Positions 16,489 to 26,095 are shown, counted from the stretch's first letter. The stretch: DNA of 64,000 bases from Micromonospora parathelypteridis (GCF_014201145.1 NZ_JACHDP010000001.1:5952001-6016000), one strand, 5' to 3'. Made by a program: numbers and translations. The notes: generated from the letters alone by a model not told the origin.

Positions 16489-16518
16489 TTGACACCCACG
16501 CGTAACCGATTGCAAGAT
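16489..16518 (+). promoter_or_regulatory. Probable GH27 promoter
   Basis: Consensus TTGACA (16489-16494) within an AT-rich run, 18-base spacer, CAAGAT (16513-16518). The -10 lies in an imperfect palindrome CGATTGCAAGATCG that could be an operator. Confidence 0.5.
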
Positions 16519-16569
16519 CGATCGAAACAACCCAGGAGTACGGGTCCCACTGCTGCGAAGGAACCCCGT

Positions 16570-18657
16570 GTGAGACGACATCTGATCACCGCCCTGACCG
16601 CCGTCACGGCCAGCCTGCTGATCGTGCCCGCCCCGGCCCACGCCGCAGCCGCGAAAGACGCTGTGGTTACCACCAAACCGGCACCCCAGCAGGTGCTGAG
16701 CCCCACGCCCTACCAGGGCTGGAACACCTACTTCGGCCTCGGCGGCAACTTCTCCGAGGAGTCCGTCCGGGAGGTTGCCGACTCGATCGTCAGCCGTGGC
16801 CTGGCCAAGGCCGGCTACGACATCGTCTGGCTGGACGGCGGTTGGCAGGACCCGGAGCCGCGTACGGCCGCCGGTGACCTGCAGGCCGACCGGACTCGTT
16901 TCCCGAACGGGCTCAAGCCGCTGGTCGACTACATCCACTCCAAGGGCCTGAAGGCGGGCATCTACACCGACGCCGGTCCGTACATCCCCGGCAAGTGCGG
17001 GCTCGGCAGCGGCGGCGGCTACTACCAGCGCGACGCGAACCACTTCGCCGCCCTGGAGTTCGACGCGGTGAAGGTGGACTTCCTCTGCGGGATCGCCGCC
17101 GACCTGGACCCGAAGACCGCCTACACCGAGTTCGCCCAGGCGCTGCGGAACAACGCCAGCAAGCGGCCGATCATCTTCAACCTGTGCAACCCGGTGACCT
17201 CCCCGGACTGGGGCAACTACCCGGAGGAGCAGCAGTCGACGTACTCCTGGACCTATGCCCCCCAGATCGCACAGTCCTGGCGGACCTACACCGACGTGGG
17301 TTTCGTCGGTGACATCAAGTTCAAGGACGTGCTGCGCAACTACGACGCGAACGCGCGGCACCCCGAGGTCGCCGGACCGGGTCACTTCAACGACCCGGAC
17401 TACCTGGCTCCCGGGCTCGGCATGTCCGAGGAGGAGTTCCGGACGCAGATGACGCTCTGGTCCGCGGCCGCCGCGCCGCTGGTGATCGGGAGCGACATCC
17501 GTAAGCTCAGCCAGGCCTCGATCGACACGCTCACCGACCCCGAGGTCCTGGCGATCAACCAGGACCCTGCCGGTGTCCAGGCCGTCCGCGTCGGCCCCGC
17601 CGGCACGACCGAGACCTGGGTCAAGCGCCTGGCCAACGGTGACCGCGCCGTGGTGCTGCTCAACCGCGGTGAGAGCTCGAAGATCATCACCACGAAGGCC
17701 TCGTCCGTCGGCCTGTCCGGAGCCCGCTTCACCGTGAAGAACGCGTGGACCAACCAGGTCACCGAGAGCGCGGGCACCCTCAGCGCCGCGGTTCCGGCGC
17801 ACGGCGCCGCACTGCTCCGGGTCGCCCCGGCGCGCGGTCTGCCGGGCACTCCGCACGTGACCGCCGGCCTGCCGCAGGTCACCAAGGTCGGTAACTCCGC
17901 CACGCCGGAGGGGACCGCACCCGTGGTCGGCGGCGGTGACCAGGCGCGGGTCGAGGTTGTCGTACGCAACGACGGCCTGCTGCCCGTACTCAAGCCGCAG
18001 GTTGGTCTCGCCGCGCCGGCTGGCTGGACGGTCCGGGCACTCAGCGGGGCGCCGATCGTGCTCGCGCCAGGTCGGTCCACCACCTTCGCCTTCACGGTGA
18101 CCCTCCCGGCCACCGCCGCTCCCGGCGACGCCGCGTTGACCGCCACCACGTCATACGAAGTCCTCGGGCGCGGCACGTCGCGTCAGACGTCGGTGTCGAC
18201 GGTGGTGGTCGCCCCGGCGCCGCCGGCCGGTGACGTCGTGCTGTCCCACCACACGTGGATCAGTGCCACCAGCGGTTGGATGACCCCGACGGTCGACCAG
18301 AGCGTCGGCGGCGGGTCGCCGATCAGCATGATCGGCCAGGTGTACCCGACCGGCCTCGGCGTCGCCTCCCCCTCCACGGTCCGTTACTACGTGGGCGACA
18401 AGTGCGACCGGCTGACCGCGACCGTCGGCCTGGACGACGCGGTACGCAACGTCGGTCCCGAGGGGGCCACCTCGACCTTCCAGGTGGTCGGCGACGGTCG
18501 GGTCCTGTTCGACAGCGGCGTGCTGACCCGTGACGACATCCGTCAGGTCGACGTCGACCTGACCGGCGTCCGGGTGCTCGACCTGCTGGTCGGCGACGGC
18601 GGCGACGGCGGCTACAACGACCGCGCCAACTGGGCCGGCCTGAACGCCAGCTGCTGA
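16570..18657 (+). CDS. Secreted GH27 alpha-galactosidase-type enzyme with NEW3 and NPCBM domains
   Basis: 695 residues. Signal peptide ends near residue 26 (APAHA). A GH27 barrel covers about 40-310 with TPYQGWNTYFGL, YDIVWLDGGWQ, the nucleophile motif VKVDFLCG and the acid/base Asp in GHFNDPDYL, followed by the beta-sandwich domain. Residues about 430-540 match an alpha-galactosidase NEW3 immunoglobulin-like domain, and about 550-695 an NPCBM carbohydrate-binding domain. It removes terminal alpha-D-galactose, or beta-L-arabinopyranose as some GH27 members do. GTG start at 16570, seven bases after GAAGGA. Convergent with the FG-GAP protein gene. Confidence 0.92.
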   Translation: MRRHLITALTAVTASLLIVPAPAHAAAAKDAVVTTKPAPQQVLSPTPYQGWNTYFGLGGNFSEESVREVADSIVSRGLAKAGYDIVWLDGGWQDPEPRTAAGDLQADRTRFPNGLKPLVDYIHSKGLKAGIYTDAGPYIPGKCGLGSGGGYYQRDANHFAALEFDAVKVDFLCGIAADLDPKTAYTEFAQALRNNASKRPIIFNLCNPVTSPDWGNYPEEQQSTYSWTYAPQIAQSWRTYTDVGFVGDIKFKDVLRNYDANARHPEVAGPGHFNDPDYLAPGLGMSEEEFRTQMTLWSAAAAPLVIGSDIRKLSQASIDTLTDPEVLAINQDPAGVQAVRVGPAGTTETWVKRLANGDRAVVLLNRGESSKIITTKASSVGLSGARFTVKNAWTNQVTESAGTLSAAVPAHGAALLRVAPARGLPGTPHVTAGLPQVTKVGNSATPEGTAPVVGGGDQARVEVVVRNDGLLPVLKPQVGLAAPAGWTVRALSGAPIVLAPGRSTTFAFTVTLPATAAPGDAALTATTSYEVLGRGTSRQTSVSTVVVAPAPPAGDVVLSHHTWISATSGWMTPTVDQSVGGGSPISMIGQVYPTGLGVASPSTVRYYVGDKCDRLTATVGLDDAVRNVGPEGATSTFQVVGDGRVLFDSGVLTRDDIRQVDVDLTGVRVLDLLVGDGGDGGYNDRANWAGLNASC

Positions 18658-18675
18658 CGCCTGGCCAGTCGTAGT

Positions 18676-18725
18676 GTGACCGAGGCTCTGGCCGGGGGTT
18701 AAGCCCTGGCCAGAGCCGCGGTCAC
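18676..18725. terminator. Bidirectional terminator between convergent genes
   Basis: Imperfect inverted repeat with 18-bp arms (GTGACCGAGGCTCTGGCC and its complement, one mismatch) between the GH27 gene and the minus-strand FG-GAP gene. Confidence 0.8.
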
Positions 18726-18787
18726 GTCGGACGCCGGCCAGGGCAGCGTGGCCGCCCTGGCCGTAGTGCAGCTCGTCGTCGTGCCGT

Positions 18788-21109
18788 TCAGGAGATTGGC
18801 CCAAACTCGGTGGGGTCGCCCCATACTTGGCCGCCAGTGGTAGTGCCGGGGTAGACCCAGACCTGCCCCGTGGCTGCCTCGCCCGCGACGAGGTCGTCGT
18901 AACCGTCCTGATCGAAGCGGAGAGAGGCGAGCTCATTACTGCCCGCCCAGCCGCTGCCGAAGACCTCGACCCTGCTGCCGAAGGAGCCGCCCCCAGCGGT
19001 GCCGGGGTAGAGCCACACCTTGCCGGTGGACTTCTCCACGGCCATCAGGTCGTCGTACGCGTCCCGGTTGAACCGGCCACCCACCACCGCGCCGAGGGCG
19101 TTCCAGTCGCCGGAGTCGATGATGCTGCTCGCACCCCAACTGCTGCCGGCAGCGGTGCCCGGGTAGAGGCGCAGCTTCCCGGTGGACTTCTCCACGGCCA
19201 CCACGTCGTCGTACGCGTCACCGTTGAAGCGACCCGCGGTCAGCCGCTCCAGCCCCAGCCAGTTGAAGCCGACCGGCGTCGTACCACGACTACCCCAGAA
19301 GGTGCCGGTCGCCGTGCCGGGATAGAGCCACAGGCTGCCCGTGCTGATTTCCATGGCGAGCAGGTCGTCGAAGTTGTCTCCGTTGAACCGACCGACAGTG
19401 AGATCTCGATAGCCGCTCCAGCCGGCGCCGACGCCGACTCGAGGACCCCAGGTGCCGGCGCCGGTACCCGGGTAGAGCCACAGCCGACCGGTGCCCTTCT
19501 CGACGCTGATCAGGTCGGCGTGCTCGTCGCGGTTGAATTCGCCGGTGACCGACTCCAGCAGACCGTGCGGCTGCATGACGGGAATCCGCCCGACGGGCTG
19601 GACACGGGCGCCGAGCGAGCCGCCGGCGGCCGTGCCGGGGTACAGCCAGACCTGCTCATTCTCGACGGCGACCAGGTCGTCGTAGCCGTCCGGGTTGAGC
19701 CTGCCGGCCGCGAGCGCGGTCAGCCCTCTGCCTCCGGTCTGAGTGGTGGCCAGCTGTCCCCAGGTCGATCCACCGGTCGGGGTGCCCGGGTACATGTGGA
19801 TATCACCGCTGCTCTTGTCCAGCGCCAAGAGGTCGTCGTAGCTGTCGCGGTTGAAACGACCTGCGACCAGTTCGCGCTTGGCCGTCCACCCGCTGAAGCC
19901 GATCTCCGTCACGCCGCCCCACAGTGTGCCTCCGGCCGAAGTGCCCGGGAACATGAGTAGCTTGCCGGTGGAGAGCTGGATGCCGGCCAGGTCCTCGTAG
20001 GCGTCCCTGTTGAACCGGCCGGCGACCAGGTCGGTCAGGTCCTGCCAATTCGAGCCGGCCACCAGGCGGTCTCCGAACCCGCTGCCGTCGGCGGTGCCCG
20101 GGAACAGCCACAGCGTGTTGGTGGACACCTCTATGCCGAGCAAATCGTCGTAGGCGTCGCCGTCGAACTGACCGGAGACGAGGTCTCGGTAGCCGCTCCA
20201 GTTGGTCTCCGGCTCAAGCTGGATTCGCTCGCCCCAGACCCGGTCCACGGACGTGCCGGGATAGAGCCAGAGCTTGCCGGTGCCCGGCTCTACAGCTATC
20301 AGGTCGTCGCGTCCATCGCGGGTGAACTCTCCGGCAACGGTGTTGGACAGCGCGTAGGGCTGGAGACGGACGGTTTCCCGGAACCAGTCGCCCAGGTCGT
20401 CGAGGCGGGTCTGGGTGGCGCCGGTACGGGTTTCGGTCTCGCCGAGGCAGCCCTGTTGCCAGCTCGTGTTGTTGATCGCTACCAGGTCGATGCCGGCGTC
20501 CGTCTCGCGGAAGGCCGGGCCGCCCCCGTCACCCTTGCAGATCGTGGCCGCAGCGGAGGTGCCGGTGACGTCCATGGTCGTCGCGCCTACTGCGCCGACG
20601 GTGAAGGTGGCAGTGTGCAGCCGGTCGGGCACCCACTCGGTCGCGGTACGACCGTAGCCGGTAACTCGCAGGGTCTCCGCCGAGGTGGGCGGTGCGCTGG
20701 ACCAGGGTATCGGCGTGACGTCGGTGACCGGTGCGGACAGCTCCGCGAGCAGGACGTTGCGGGTCGGGTGCGGAACCAGGGTGGAGACCGCCAGGCGATG
20801 CCCTGAGGCACCGGCGAGATTCGTCCGCCCCACCAGGACGCTCGTGGGGCGGCTCGGCGCACCCTCGGCGACCGCCGCCGTCCCGTCGGTGAAGCAGGAC
20901 TTCGCCGTGAGGACCCACCGGCTGGCGACCAGAGCACCGGTGCAGCTGTGCAGGTCTCCGAAGGTCACTTTGGCGGTGAACGGGTAGCCGCCGTCCGGGA
21001 CGTCCTGGCCGCCCGAGACCGCGGATGCGCTGCTGCCGGCGAGGACTCCGGCGGCCAGCCCAGCCACCGCCATGGCACCGCCCCAGGCGCGTGCAGGCCT
21101 ACCGAACAA
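18788..21109 (-). CDS. Secreted S1-type pseudoprotease with ten FG-GAP/VCBS repeats
   Basis: 773 residues. Signal peptide about 1-30 (ends SSASA). A trypsin-like S1 domain covers about 32-245, but all three catalytic residues are replaced: the TAAHC motif is TAKSC (His to Ser), the D-I-A-L-L position reads TRNVLLAEL (Asp to Asn), and GDSGGP is GDGGGP (Ser to Gly). The disulfide cysteines of the fold remain. Ten repeats of about 50 residues follow, each with a calcium-loop-like core such as NRDAYDDL and the end WLYPGT, forming one or more beta-propellers. A protein-binding or carbohydrate-binding role is likely instead of proteolysis. Divergent from the ALF-repeat protein. Confidence 0.85.
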   Translation of the reverse strand: MFGRPARAWGGAMAVAGLAAGVLAGSSASAVSGGQDVPDGGYPFTAKVTFGDLHSCTGALVASRWVLTAKSCFTDGTAAVAEGAPSRPTSVLVGRTNLAGASGHRLAVSTLVPHPTRNVLLAELSAPVTDVTPIPWSSAPPTSAETLRVTGYGRTATEWVPDRLHTATFTVGAVGATTMDVTGTSAAATICKGDGGGPAFRETDAGIDLVAINNTSWQQGCLGETETRTGATQTRLDDLGDWFRETVRLQPYALSNTVAGEFTRDGRDDLIAVEPGTGKLWLYPGTSVDRVWGERIQLEPETNWSGYRDLVSGQFDGDAYDDLLGIEVSTNTLWLFPGTADGSGFGDRLVAGSNWQDLTDLVAGRFNRDAYEDLAGIQLSTGKLLMFPGTSAGGTLWGGVTEIGFSGWTAKRELVAGRFNRDSYDDLLALDKSSGDIHMYPGTPTGGSTWGQLATTQTGGRGLTALAAGRLNPDGYDDLVAVENEQVWLYPGTAAGGSLGARVQPVGRIPVMQPHGLLESVTGEFNRDEHADLISVEKGTGRLWLYPGTGAGTWGPRVGVGAGWSGYRDLTVGRFNGDNFDDLLAMEISTGSLWLYPGTATGTFWGSRGTTPVGFNWLGLERLTAGRFNGDAYDDVVAVEKSTGKLRLYPGTAAGSSWGASSIIDSGDWNALGAVVGGRFNRDAYDDLMAVEKSTGKVWLYPGTAGGGSFGSRVEVFGSGWAGSNELASLRFDQDGYDDLVAGEAATGQVWVYPGTTTGGQVWGDPTEFGPIS

Positions 21110-21473
21110 GATGTTCCTCCGTCAGCCAGGTGGGCCGATCCGACGTCGAACTGATGGTCGAAGGCTATCCATGTCTTCAAGGTGGGCGAGACCCATGAGG
21201 AGAAAACGCGCGAATCGCGCGGGTGTCAGTCCCACGTACCGGTTCCAGCCGGCCGGCACTGACACTTGCGGTCCGCCGTGTTTCGACAGGTAGCCATCGA
21301 GCGCTCTGGCCAACCCGAAACCTGATCCGTAGACTGCGGTCGATTCGTCGGCGAGTGCGGCGGATCGAGGCGGTCGGCCAATTCCACATTGGGCGGCTGT
21401 CGCCACGGCGTATGGACGGGGGATGATGCTGTGGGCGTATTTTCGAGGTCTCTTACTGCCCTGATCGCTGGCG
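21110..21473. other. Upstream part of an 844-base gene-poor interval
   Basis: Between the pseudoprotease start and the hypothetical frame at 21474. Overlapping open frames on both strands show no recognisable product and no ribosome-binding site. No clear promoter hexamers or palindromes were seen. Confidence 0.4.
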
Positions 21474-21815
21474 GTGCAGCCCGCCGCGGCGGCCGAGGTG
21501 CTTGCCCGACGGTGCAGCGCGCTACACATGGGCGATGGGCGAATCATGCTGGTTAACTACGGCGCCAGCCCGAACAACCCGCCGGCAGACCTCATCCTGG
21601 TGCAGAGCAACTATCTGACGCTCCCGGGCAGCCCAAGCTTCCGCTCCACGGCGGTGCCGCCAGCCGACGACCCGGGCGACCCGGGCGACCCGGGCGACCC
21701 GAGCGTGGTCAAGCCCGAAAAGGGCGATCCTGGTGAGCTTCAGCCGGTCTGTGTCGGAGCAAGTGAGGGTGACGCGGTCCTCCTCAAACTTCGCTACCCG
21801 TACACGGCATCCTGA
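21474..21815 (+). CDS. Small hypothetical protein or gene remnant
   Basis: 113-residue frame from a GTG at 21474; the part after an ATG at 21528 (MGDGRIMLVNYG) shows GC-rich third positions, the rest less so. It contains a three-copy GDP repeat (nine-base unit) and ends LRYPYTAS. No signal peptide, domain or ribosome-binding site is evident, and an open frame of similar length runs antisense. It may be a remnant of a longer gene at this divergent junction. I do not recognise it. Confidence 0.25.
   Translation: MQPAAAAEVLARRCSALHMGDGRIMLVNYGASPNNPPADLILVQSNYLTLPGSPSFRSTAVPPADDPGDPGDPGDPSVVKPEKGDPGELQPVCVGASEGDAVLLKLRYPYTAS
21667..21702 (+). repeat. 9-bp tandem repeat (GACCCGGGC)
   Basis: Three to four head-to-tail copies of GACCCGGGC, encoding Pro-Gly-Asp in the hypothetical frame at 21474-21815. 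Confidence 0.7.
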
Positions 21816-21953
21816 CCTTCCGGTCATTCGGGCGCCTCCGCGGACGGCGCTCCGGTCGGCCGACGACGCCCGCTACCACTGGTCAACCCGGCCTCGGACA
21901 TCAAGTCCGTTGCCGATCGCGTTTCCACTCGCTTCGAAGCATCGGGGGATCTT

Positions 21954-24900
21954 GTGAACGAGTCTCGATTCTGGCGGTCGGCCAGTGCCGGTCCGCGGAT
22001 CAGGGCAAAAATCCTCGCCGGCCTACTGGCCACAGTGGTCGGAGCCGGGCTGTTGAACGCACCGGCCCGGGCAGACGTTCCGGATGACACTCGGGCCAAC
22101 CGGTACCAGGTACTGCTGGCCATGCGGCTTGGCGACGGCAACGTCGCGCGGGCGGCGGCCGCAGCACTTGCCGGCACCGACGACGATGTCGCCCGGTTCC
22201 TTGAGGACGGGTTCGGCGAGGCGTGGGCGCAGGACGACCTGGTTCGCGTCGAGGAGTACGGCGGTCTGGGCGGGCCGACGATCAAGCAGGCGGCCCAGAC
22301 GGCACTGGCCGGCTCGGCGGAGGAACGCTCGACGTTCCTCAGCGGCGGTTGGGAAGTGGCCTGGGTCGTCGACGAGCGAATCCGGGTCGGCCAGGTGATG
22401 GCGGCTGGTGGGGCGACCACCAAGCGCGCCGGGGAGACCGCGCTGAATGGCACCGAGGAGGACCTCACCGAGTTCCTCTCCGCCGGCCAGTACGTCTCCC
22501 GTGAAGTAGACGACCGGATCCGGGTGGGTCAGATCATGACGGGCGGCGGCCCGGCGGTGAAGGCCGCCGCACAGGTCGCTCTCGGCGGCACCCGGGAGGA
22601 CGTCCGCGAGTTTCTGCTGCGCGGCCAGCACCTGGCTCGCGCCCGGGACGAGGAAACCGAGACCATCACCCAACTCGTCCAGCTGGCCCGCGAGGCCGGC
22701 ACACTCGCCGCGCAGGAGACACTGCAGGCCGAGCAGGCTGCGGCGCAGGCCGTGGAGTCGGCCCGGCTGGCGAAGGAGGCAGCGCAGCGGGCGGCGCGGG
22801 AGACTCAGGAGGCCGGACAGGATTCGCGGGGTGCCGCTGCCGCCGCCAGTCGGGCGGCCGACGCGGCAGGCCGGGCCGCCAACGCGGCGCAGCGGGCGAT
22901 CGGGGCCGCAAATGCCGCGAGCAACGCGGCACGGGTGGCCTCCGGAGCTGCGGCGCGGGCCGCCCGGGCCGCAGCACTGGCCGGCAGCGCCGCTGCCCGG
23001 GCGAACACCGCCGCGTCCAATGCGGCAACGGACGCCGGCAAGGCGCAGCAGGCGCGCGACGCGGCACAGGTGGCGCGGAACGCTGCGGTACAGGCCCGGC
23101 AGGCGGCAGAGGCGTCGGAGGCATCGCAACGGGCCTCAGCTGCGTCGGACGGCGCCGTACTCGCGGCGGCGGGTGCCATGGCGAACGCGCTGCTGGCTGC
23201 GGCGGCGGCGGAGGACGCGGCGGCGCATTCGGGGCTGTCGCAGGCCGAGGCGGCCAAGGCCCGTCAGGCCGCCGCGCTCGCGCGACGCAAGGCAGGAGAG
23301 GCACAGCGGGCGGCGGGTGAAGCGGCGACGCAGGCCCGCAGGGCCGCGACCGCTGCGGGTCAGGCGGCAGCAGCCGCGCGCAGTGCCGCCACCCACGCGG
23401 ACAACGCTGCCGCAGCGGCCGACGAGGCCGCGGAGCACGCCGGCCAGGCAGAGTACGCGGCACAGAAGGCGCTGCTGCACGCGCGTAACGCGCTGACCGC
23501 GGCCGAGACCGCCGGGACCGCCGCCGGGCAGGCCGAACAGGTGGAGGAGAACGCCCGGGAGGCCGACGCGCAGCGGTTGGCCGTGCAGACGGTGGAAGCC
23601 ACGCTGGATGCGGAGACTGCCCGTAAGGAGGAGGAGGCGCAACTCGCGCGGGCCGCGTGGGACGACGCCGAACAAATCCGTCGGGACGCGGAGGTCCGGC
23701 AGTGGCTGGCCGAGGCCACTGCACCCGGGGCGTCCGCGGAGGTGGTGCTGCGCAACGGCCGGCAGGTCGCCGGCCGGCTGCTGCAAACCGGAGGATCATG
23801 GACCCGAGTCGCGGCGGAGGACGCGCTGCTCGGCTCTGAACTCGACGTGCGGCACTTCGTCACGACCGGGCTGGCGCTCGCGGAGGCCCAGGACAACCGC
23901 GCCATCGTGGCGCACCTGGCGGATACGGCTACCAAGCCGGCGATCAAGCAGGCGGCGGAGACAGCGCTGTTCGGTTCGGACGCCGACGTGCAGCAGTGGC
24001 TGACGACCCGTGAATATGTGGGCAAGGAACAGGACGACCGGATCCTGATCGGTCAACTCATCACCGCCGGTGGGCCGACGATGCGGACGGCTGCGCAGAC
24101 TGCACTTAACGGCACCGCCGCGGACCGGCTGGAGTTCATACGCAAGGGCCGGTACGCCGCGGCGGAGCAGGACGACCGGATCGCCGTGGCGCAGCTGATG
24201 AGCGCTGGCGGACCGGAAGTCAAGTCGGCGGCCACGATCGCCCTCTCCGGCACCCGTGCCGCGCTGCGGCACTTCCTGGACGTTGCGCAGCACAAGGCAC
24301 GGGAGCGGGACGAGGCGACCGCAGCGCACGTGGCAAAGATGCGCTCCATGGTGGCCGAGGCTTCCAGGGTGGCGGCGCAGGCGCGGGTGGATGCCGCCCG
24401 CGCGGCGGAGGCTGCGGCCCGGGCGCGCGACGCAGCGGACGAGGCGGCGGAATATGCCCGGCAGGCAACCGCGTCGGCGAACCAGGCGGCGGTCTTCGCC
24501 GAGCGGGCGAGCCAGTCCGCGGCCGCAGCGCGGCAATCGGCGGCGGCTGCTGCGGCATCCGCCCAGCGCGCTGCTGCGGCGGCGGAGTCGGCCAAGGCTT
24601 CTGCCGCGTCCGCGCAGCGGTCGGCCACGGCCGCAACAAACTCGGCGGCGCGCGCCCAGCACTACGCCGCATCGGCGGCTGACGCAGCGGCCCGCGCGCG
24701 ACAATCCGCCGAGGACGCCGCCAAGAGCGCGGCCGAGGCACGCCAGTTCGCCACCGAGGCGTTGCAGGCGGCAGTCGACAAGCAGCGGGCGGAAGCGGAG
24801 GAGCGCCGCCGGGCCAACCAGCCAGACCCGGGTCGCACCGAGTGCAACCTTGCCCTCTATCTGCACGGTGCCTGCAAAGATCCGCTGCTGGACGCCCTCA

Positions 24901-25592
24901 ACCGTGGTGACAACTGGTGCACGACCCAGTTCGGGCACGGTGCGATCTGTGACGGCGTGATCGAGCAATACCGGGACAGCAACGAGGAGGACAAGCGCGT
25001 CGTCCAGCTCGTCCTGACTATCTGCGGATTCGTACCCGTCATCGGCGAGCCGTGCGACGCCTTGGACGCGGTCATCGCGTTCCTGGAGGGCGACGTCGAA
25101 GGTGGCTTCACCTCGCTGTTCGCGATGATTCCGGGAATCGGCTGGGTCGCGGGTGGCAAGCGCGGCGTGGATTTGCTCCGGGAACTGCGCAAGTTCGGTA
25201 AAAAGACCGGTTGCCCTGTCGTGCCGGGAGGGCGGATCGAAGGGTCAACCGCCGGTGAGCGGGCCCCAGTCCTGGCAGTTCTTGCGGATAAAAAGGATCC
25301 GCTACGGTTCGTCGGTGACTACACCGGACGGCTGGATAAATACCAGAGCAACGGTGGTCAGGCCAGTTTCGAGATTCACGTCTACTACCAGGGTAGGGAA
25401 TACGGCTTCTTCGGTAGCAACGGGTGGTTCTCGAAGCACTCCCTGCCCATCCCCGCCAATCCGCCTCGTGAGTTGGAGAACATTCTCAAGGGTTACGCGG
25501 TCGATTACATGCGCCGCAGCGGACAGCTGCGGGATTCTGATAGCGTCAAGGGCGACTCGTGGAAGCGAACGCGGATCGAGGCCTGCGGGTGA
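21954..25592 (+). CDS. ALF-repeat secreted giant protein, putative polymorphic toxin
   Basis: 1212 residues, GTG start after GGGGGA. Sec signal peptide 1-40 (cleavage after NAPARA). Four ALF-type repeats follow (about 48-225), each with an AAxxALxGTxxDVxxFL-like core. A very long Ala-rich helical stretch (about 226-575) precedes a second ALF block (about 582-790), then another Ala-rich helix (about 790-945). Residues about 960-1080 (cysteine-containing, then a PVIGEPCDALDAVIAFLEGD segment and IPGIGWVAGGKRG) look like a pretoxin/hydrophobic release module. The last roughly 128 residues, with the core EIHVYYQGREYGFFGSNG, are a distinct domain with less extreme codon bias; I do not recognise its activity. 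The next gene overlaps by GTGA, as immunity genes do. Toxin status is inferred from architecture. Confidence 0.7.
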   Translation: MNESRFWRSASAGPRIRAKILAGLLATVVGAGLLNAPARADVPDDTRANRYQVLLAMRLGDGNVARAAAAALAGTDDDVARFLEDGFGEAWAQDDLVRVEEYGGLGGPTIKQAAQTALAGSAEERSTFLSGGWEVAWVVDERIRVGQVMAAGGATTKRAGETALNGTEEDLTEFLSAGQYVSREVDDRIRVGQIMTGGGPAVKAAAQVALGGTREDVREFLLRGQHLARARDEETETITQLVQLAREAGTLAAQETLQAEQAAAQAVESARLAKEAAQRAARETQEAGQDSRGAAAAASRAADAAGRAANAAQRAIGAANAASNAARVASGAAARAARAAALAGSAAARANTAASNAATDAGKAQQARDAAQVARNAAVQARQAAEASEASQRASAASDGAVLAAAGAMANALLAAAAAEDAAAHSGLSQAEAAKARQAAALARRKAGEAQRAAGEAATQARRAATAAGQAAAAARSAATHADNAAAAADEAAEHAGQAEYAAQKALLHARNALTAAETAGTAAGQAEQVEENAREADAQRLAVQTVEATLDAETARKEEEAQLARAAWDDAEQIRRDAEVRQWLAEATAPGASAEVVLRNGRQVAGRLLQTGGSWTRVAAEDALLGSELDVRHFVTTGLALAEAQDNRAIVAHLADTATKPAIKQAAETALFGSDADVQQWLTTREYVGKEQDDRILIGQLITAGGPTMRTAAQTALNGTAADRLEFIRKGRYAAAEQDDRIAVAQLMSAGGPEVKSAATIALSGTRAALRHFLDVAQHKARERDEATAAHVAKMRSMVAEASRVAAQARVDAARAAEAAARARDAADEAAEYARQATASANQAAVFAERASQSAAAARQSAAAAAASAQRAAAAAESAKASAASAQRSATAATNSAARAQHYAASAADAAARARQSAEDAAKSAAEARQFATEALQAAVDKQRAEAEERRRANQPDPGRTECNLALYLHGACKDPLLDALNRGDNWCTTQFGHGAICDGVIEQYRDSNEEDKRVVQLVLTICGFVPVIGEPCDALDAVIAFLEGDVEGGFTSLFAMIPGIGWVAGGKRGVDLLRELRKFGKKTGCPVVPGGRIEGSTAGERAPVLAVLADKKDPLRFVGDYTGRLDKYQSNGGQASFEIHVYYQGREYGFFGSNGWFSKHSLPIPANPPRELENILKGYAVDYMRRSGQLRDSDSVKGDSWKRTRIEACG

Positions 25593-26095
25593 AGTATGTG
25601 AAGGTCGAATGGACGGGCACCGGCTACCTGCACGACCCGACCGAGTACCTCGACTGGCTTGCCCAGCACTCGGGGGAGTTGCCGCCGGGCGCCGCGGCCT
25701 TCGCCACTGACCCCGGGCACTACAACATCCACAGTCCCCGCTGCGTGAAGGACCTGAAGTCCACCCGGATGAGTGCGGCGGACCAGAGTGACGAGTTGAC
25801 GCTCGAGTTGTTCTTCGCTCTGAATGACTTCACCCGGGAGCAGGGCCTTCGGATCACGTACGCCGACGTTGTGGATTTCAGCGTCGAAGTAACGGCCTCC
25901 CGTGGGCAGTACGGGTGGCCCGAAATCCGGCGGCTCGGAGAGCTGCAACTCGACGAACTGCTGCCTCACGAAAAGGGGTGTAGTCACGAAATAAAGATGA
26001 CCGGTGGTGTTATCAAGGTGGTTTCTGCCGACCTGTCGGCAAAATGGACCGAAGATGAGAGCGGCACCGCCGACGACCGCCGGGCAAATGCCTGA
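25589..26095 (+). CDS. Putative immunity protein for the ALF-repeat toxin
   Basis: 168 residues, no signal peptide or membrane segment, so cytoplasmic. The GTG at 25589 overlaps the toxin stop codon by four bases, tying the two genes translationally. N-terminus KYVKVEWTGTGYLHDPTEYL; the C-terminal third includes HEIKMTGGVIKVVSADLSAKW-like beta strands. Moderately acidic. No family recognised. Position, small size and cytoplasmic prediction are the basis for the call. Confidence 0.55.
   Translation: MKYVKVEWTGTGYLHDPTEYLDWLAQHSGELPPGAAAFATDPGHYNIHSPRCVKDLKSTRMSAADQSDELTLELFFALNDFTREQGLRITYADVVDFSVEVTASRGQYGWPEIRRLGELQLDELLPHEKGCSHEIKMTGGVIKVVSADLSAKWTEDESGTADDRRANA

Noticed and set aside
15967..17856. 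629-codon minus-strand frame opposite GH5/GH27
   Set aside because: Shadow of two glycoside hydrolases on the plus strand, spanning their intergenic terminator.
21122..21547. 141-codon minus-strand frame between the pseudoprotease and toxin
   Set aside because: No ribosome-binding site, poor coding bias and competition with an opposite-strand frame; left as uncertain intergenic DNA.
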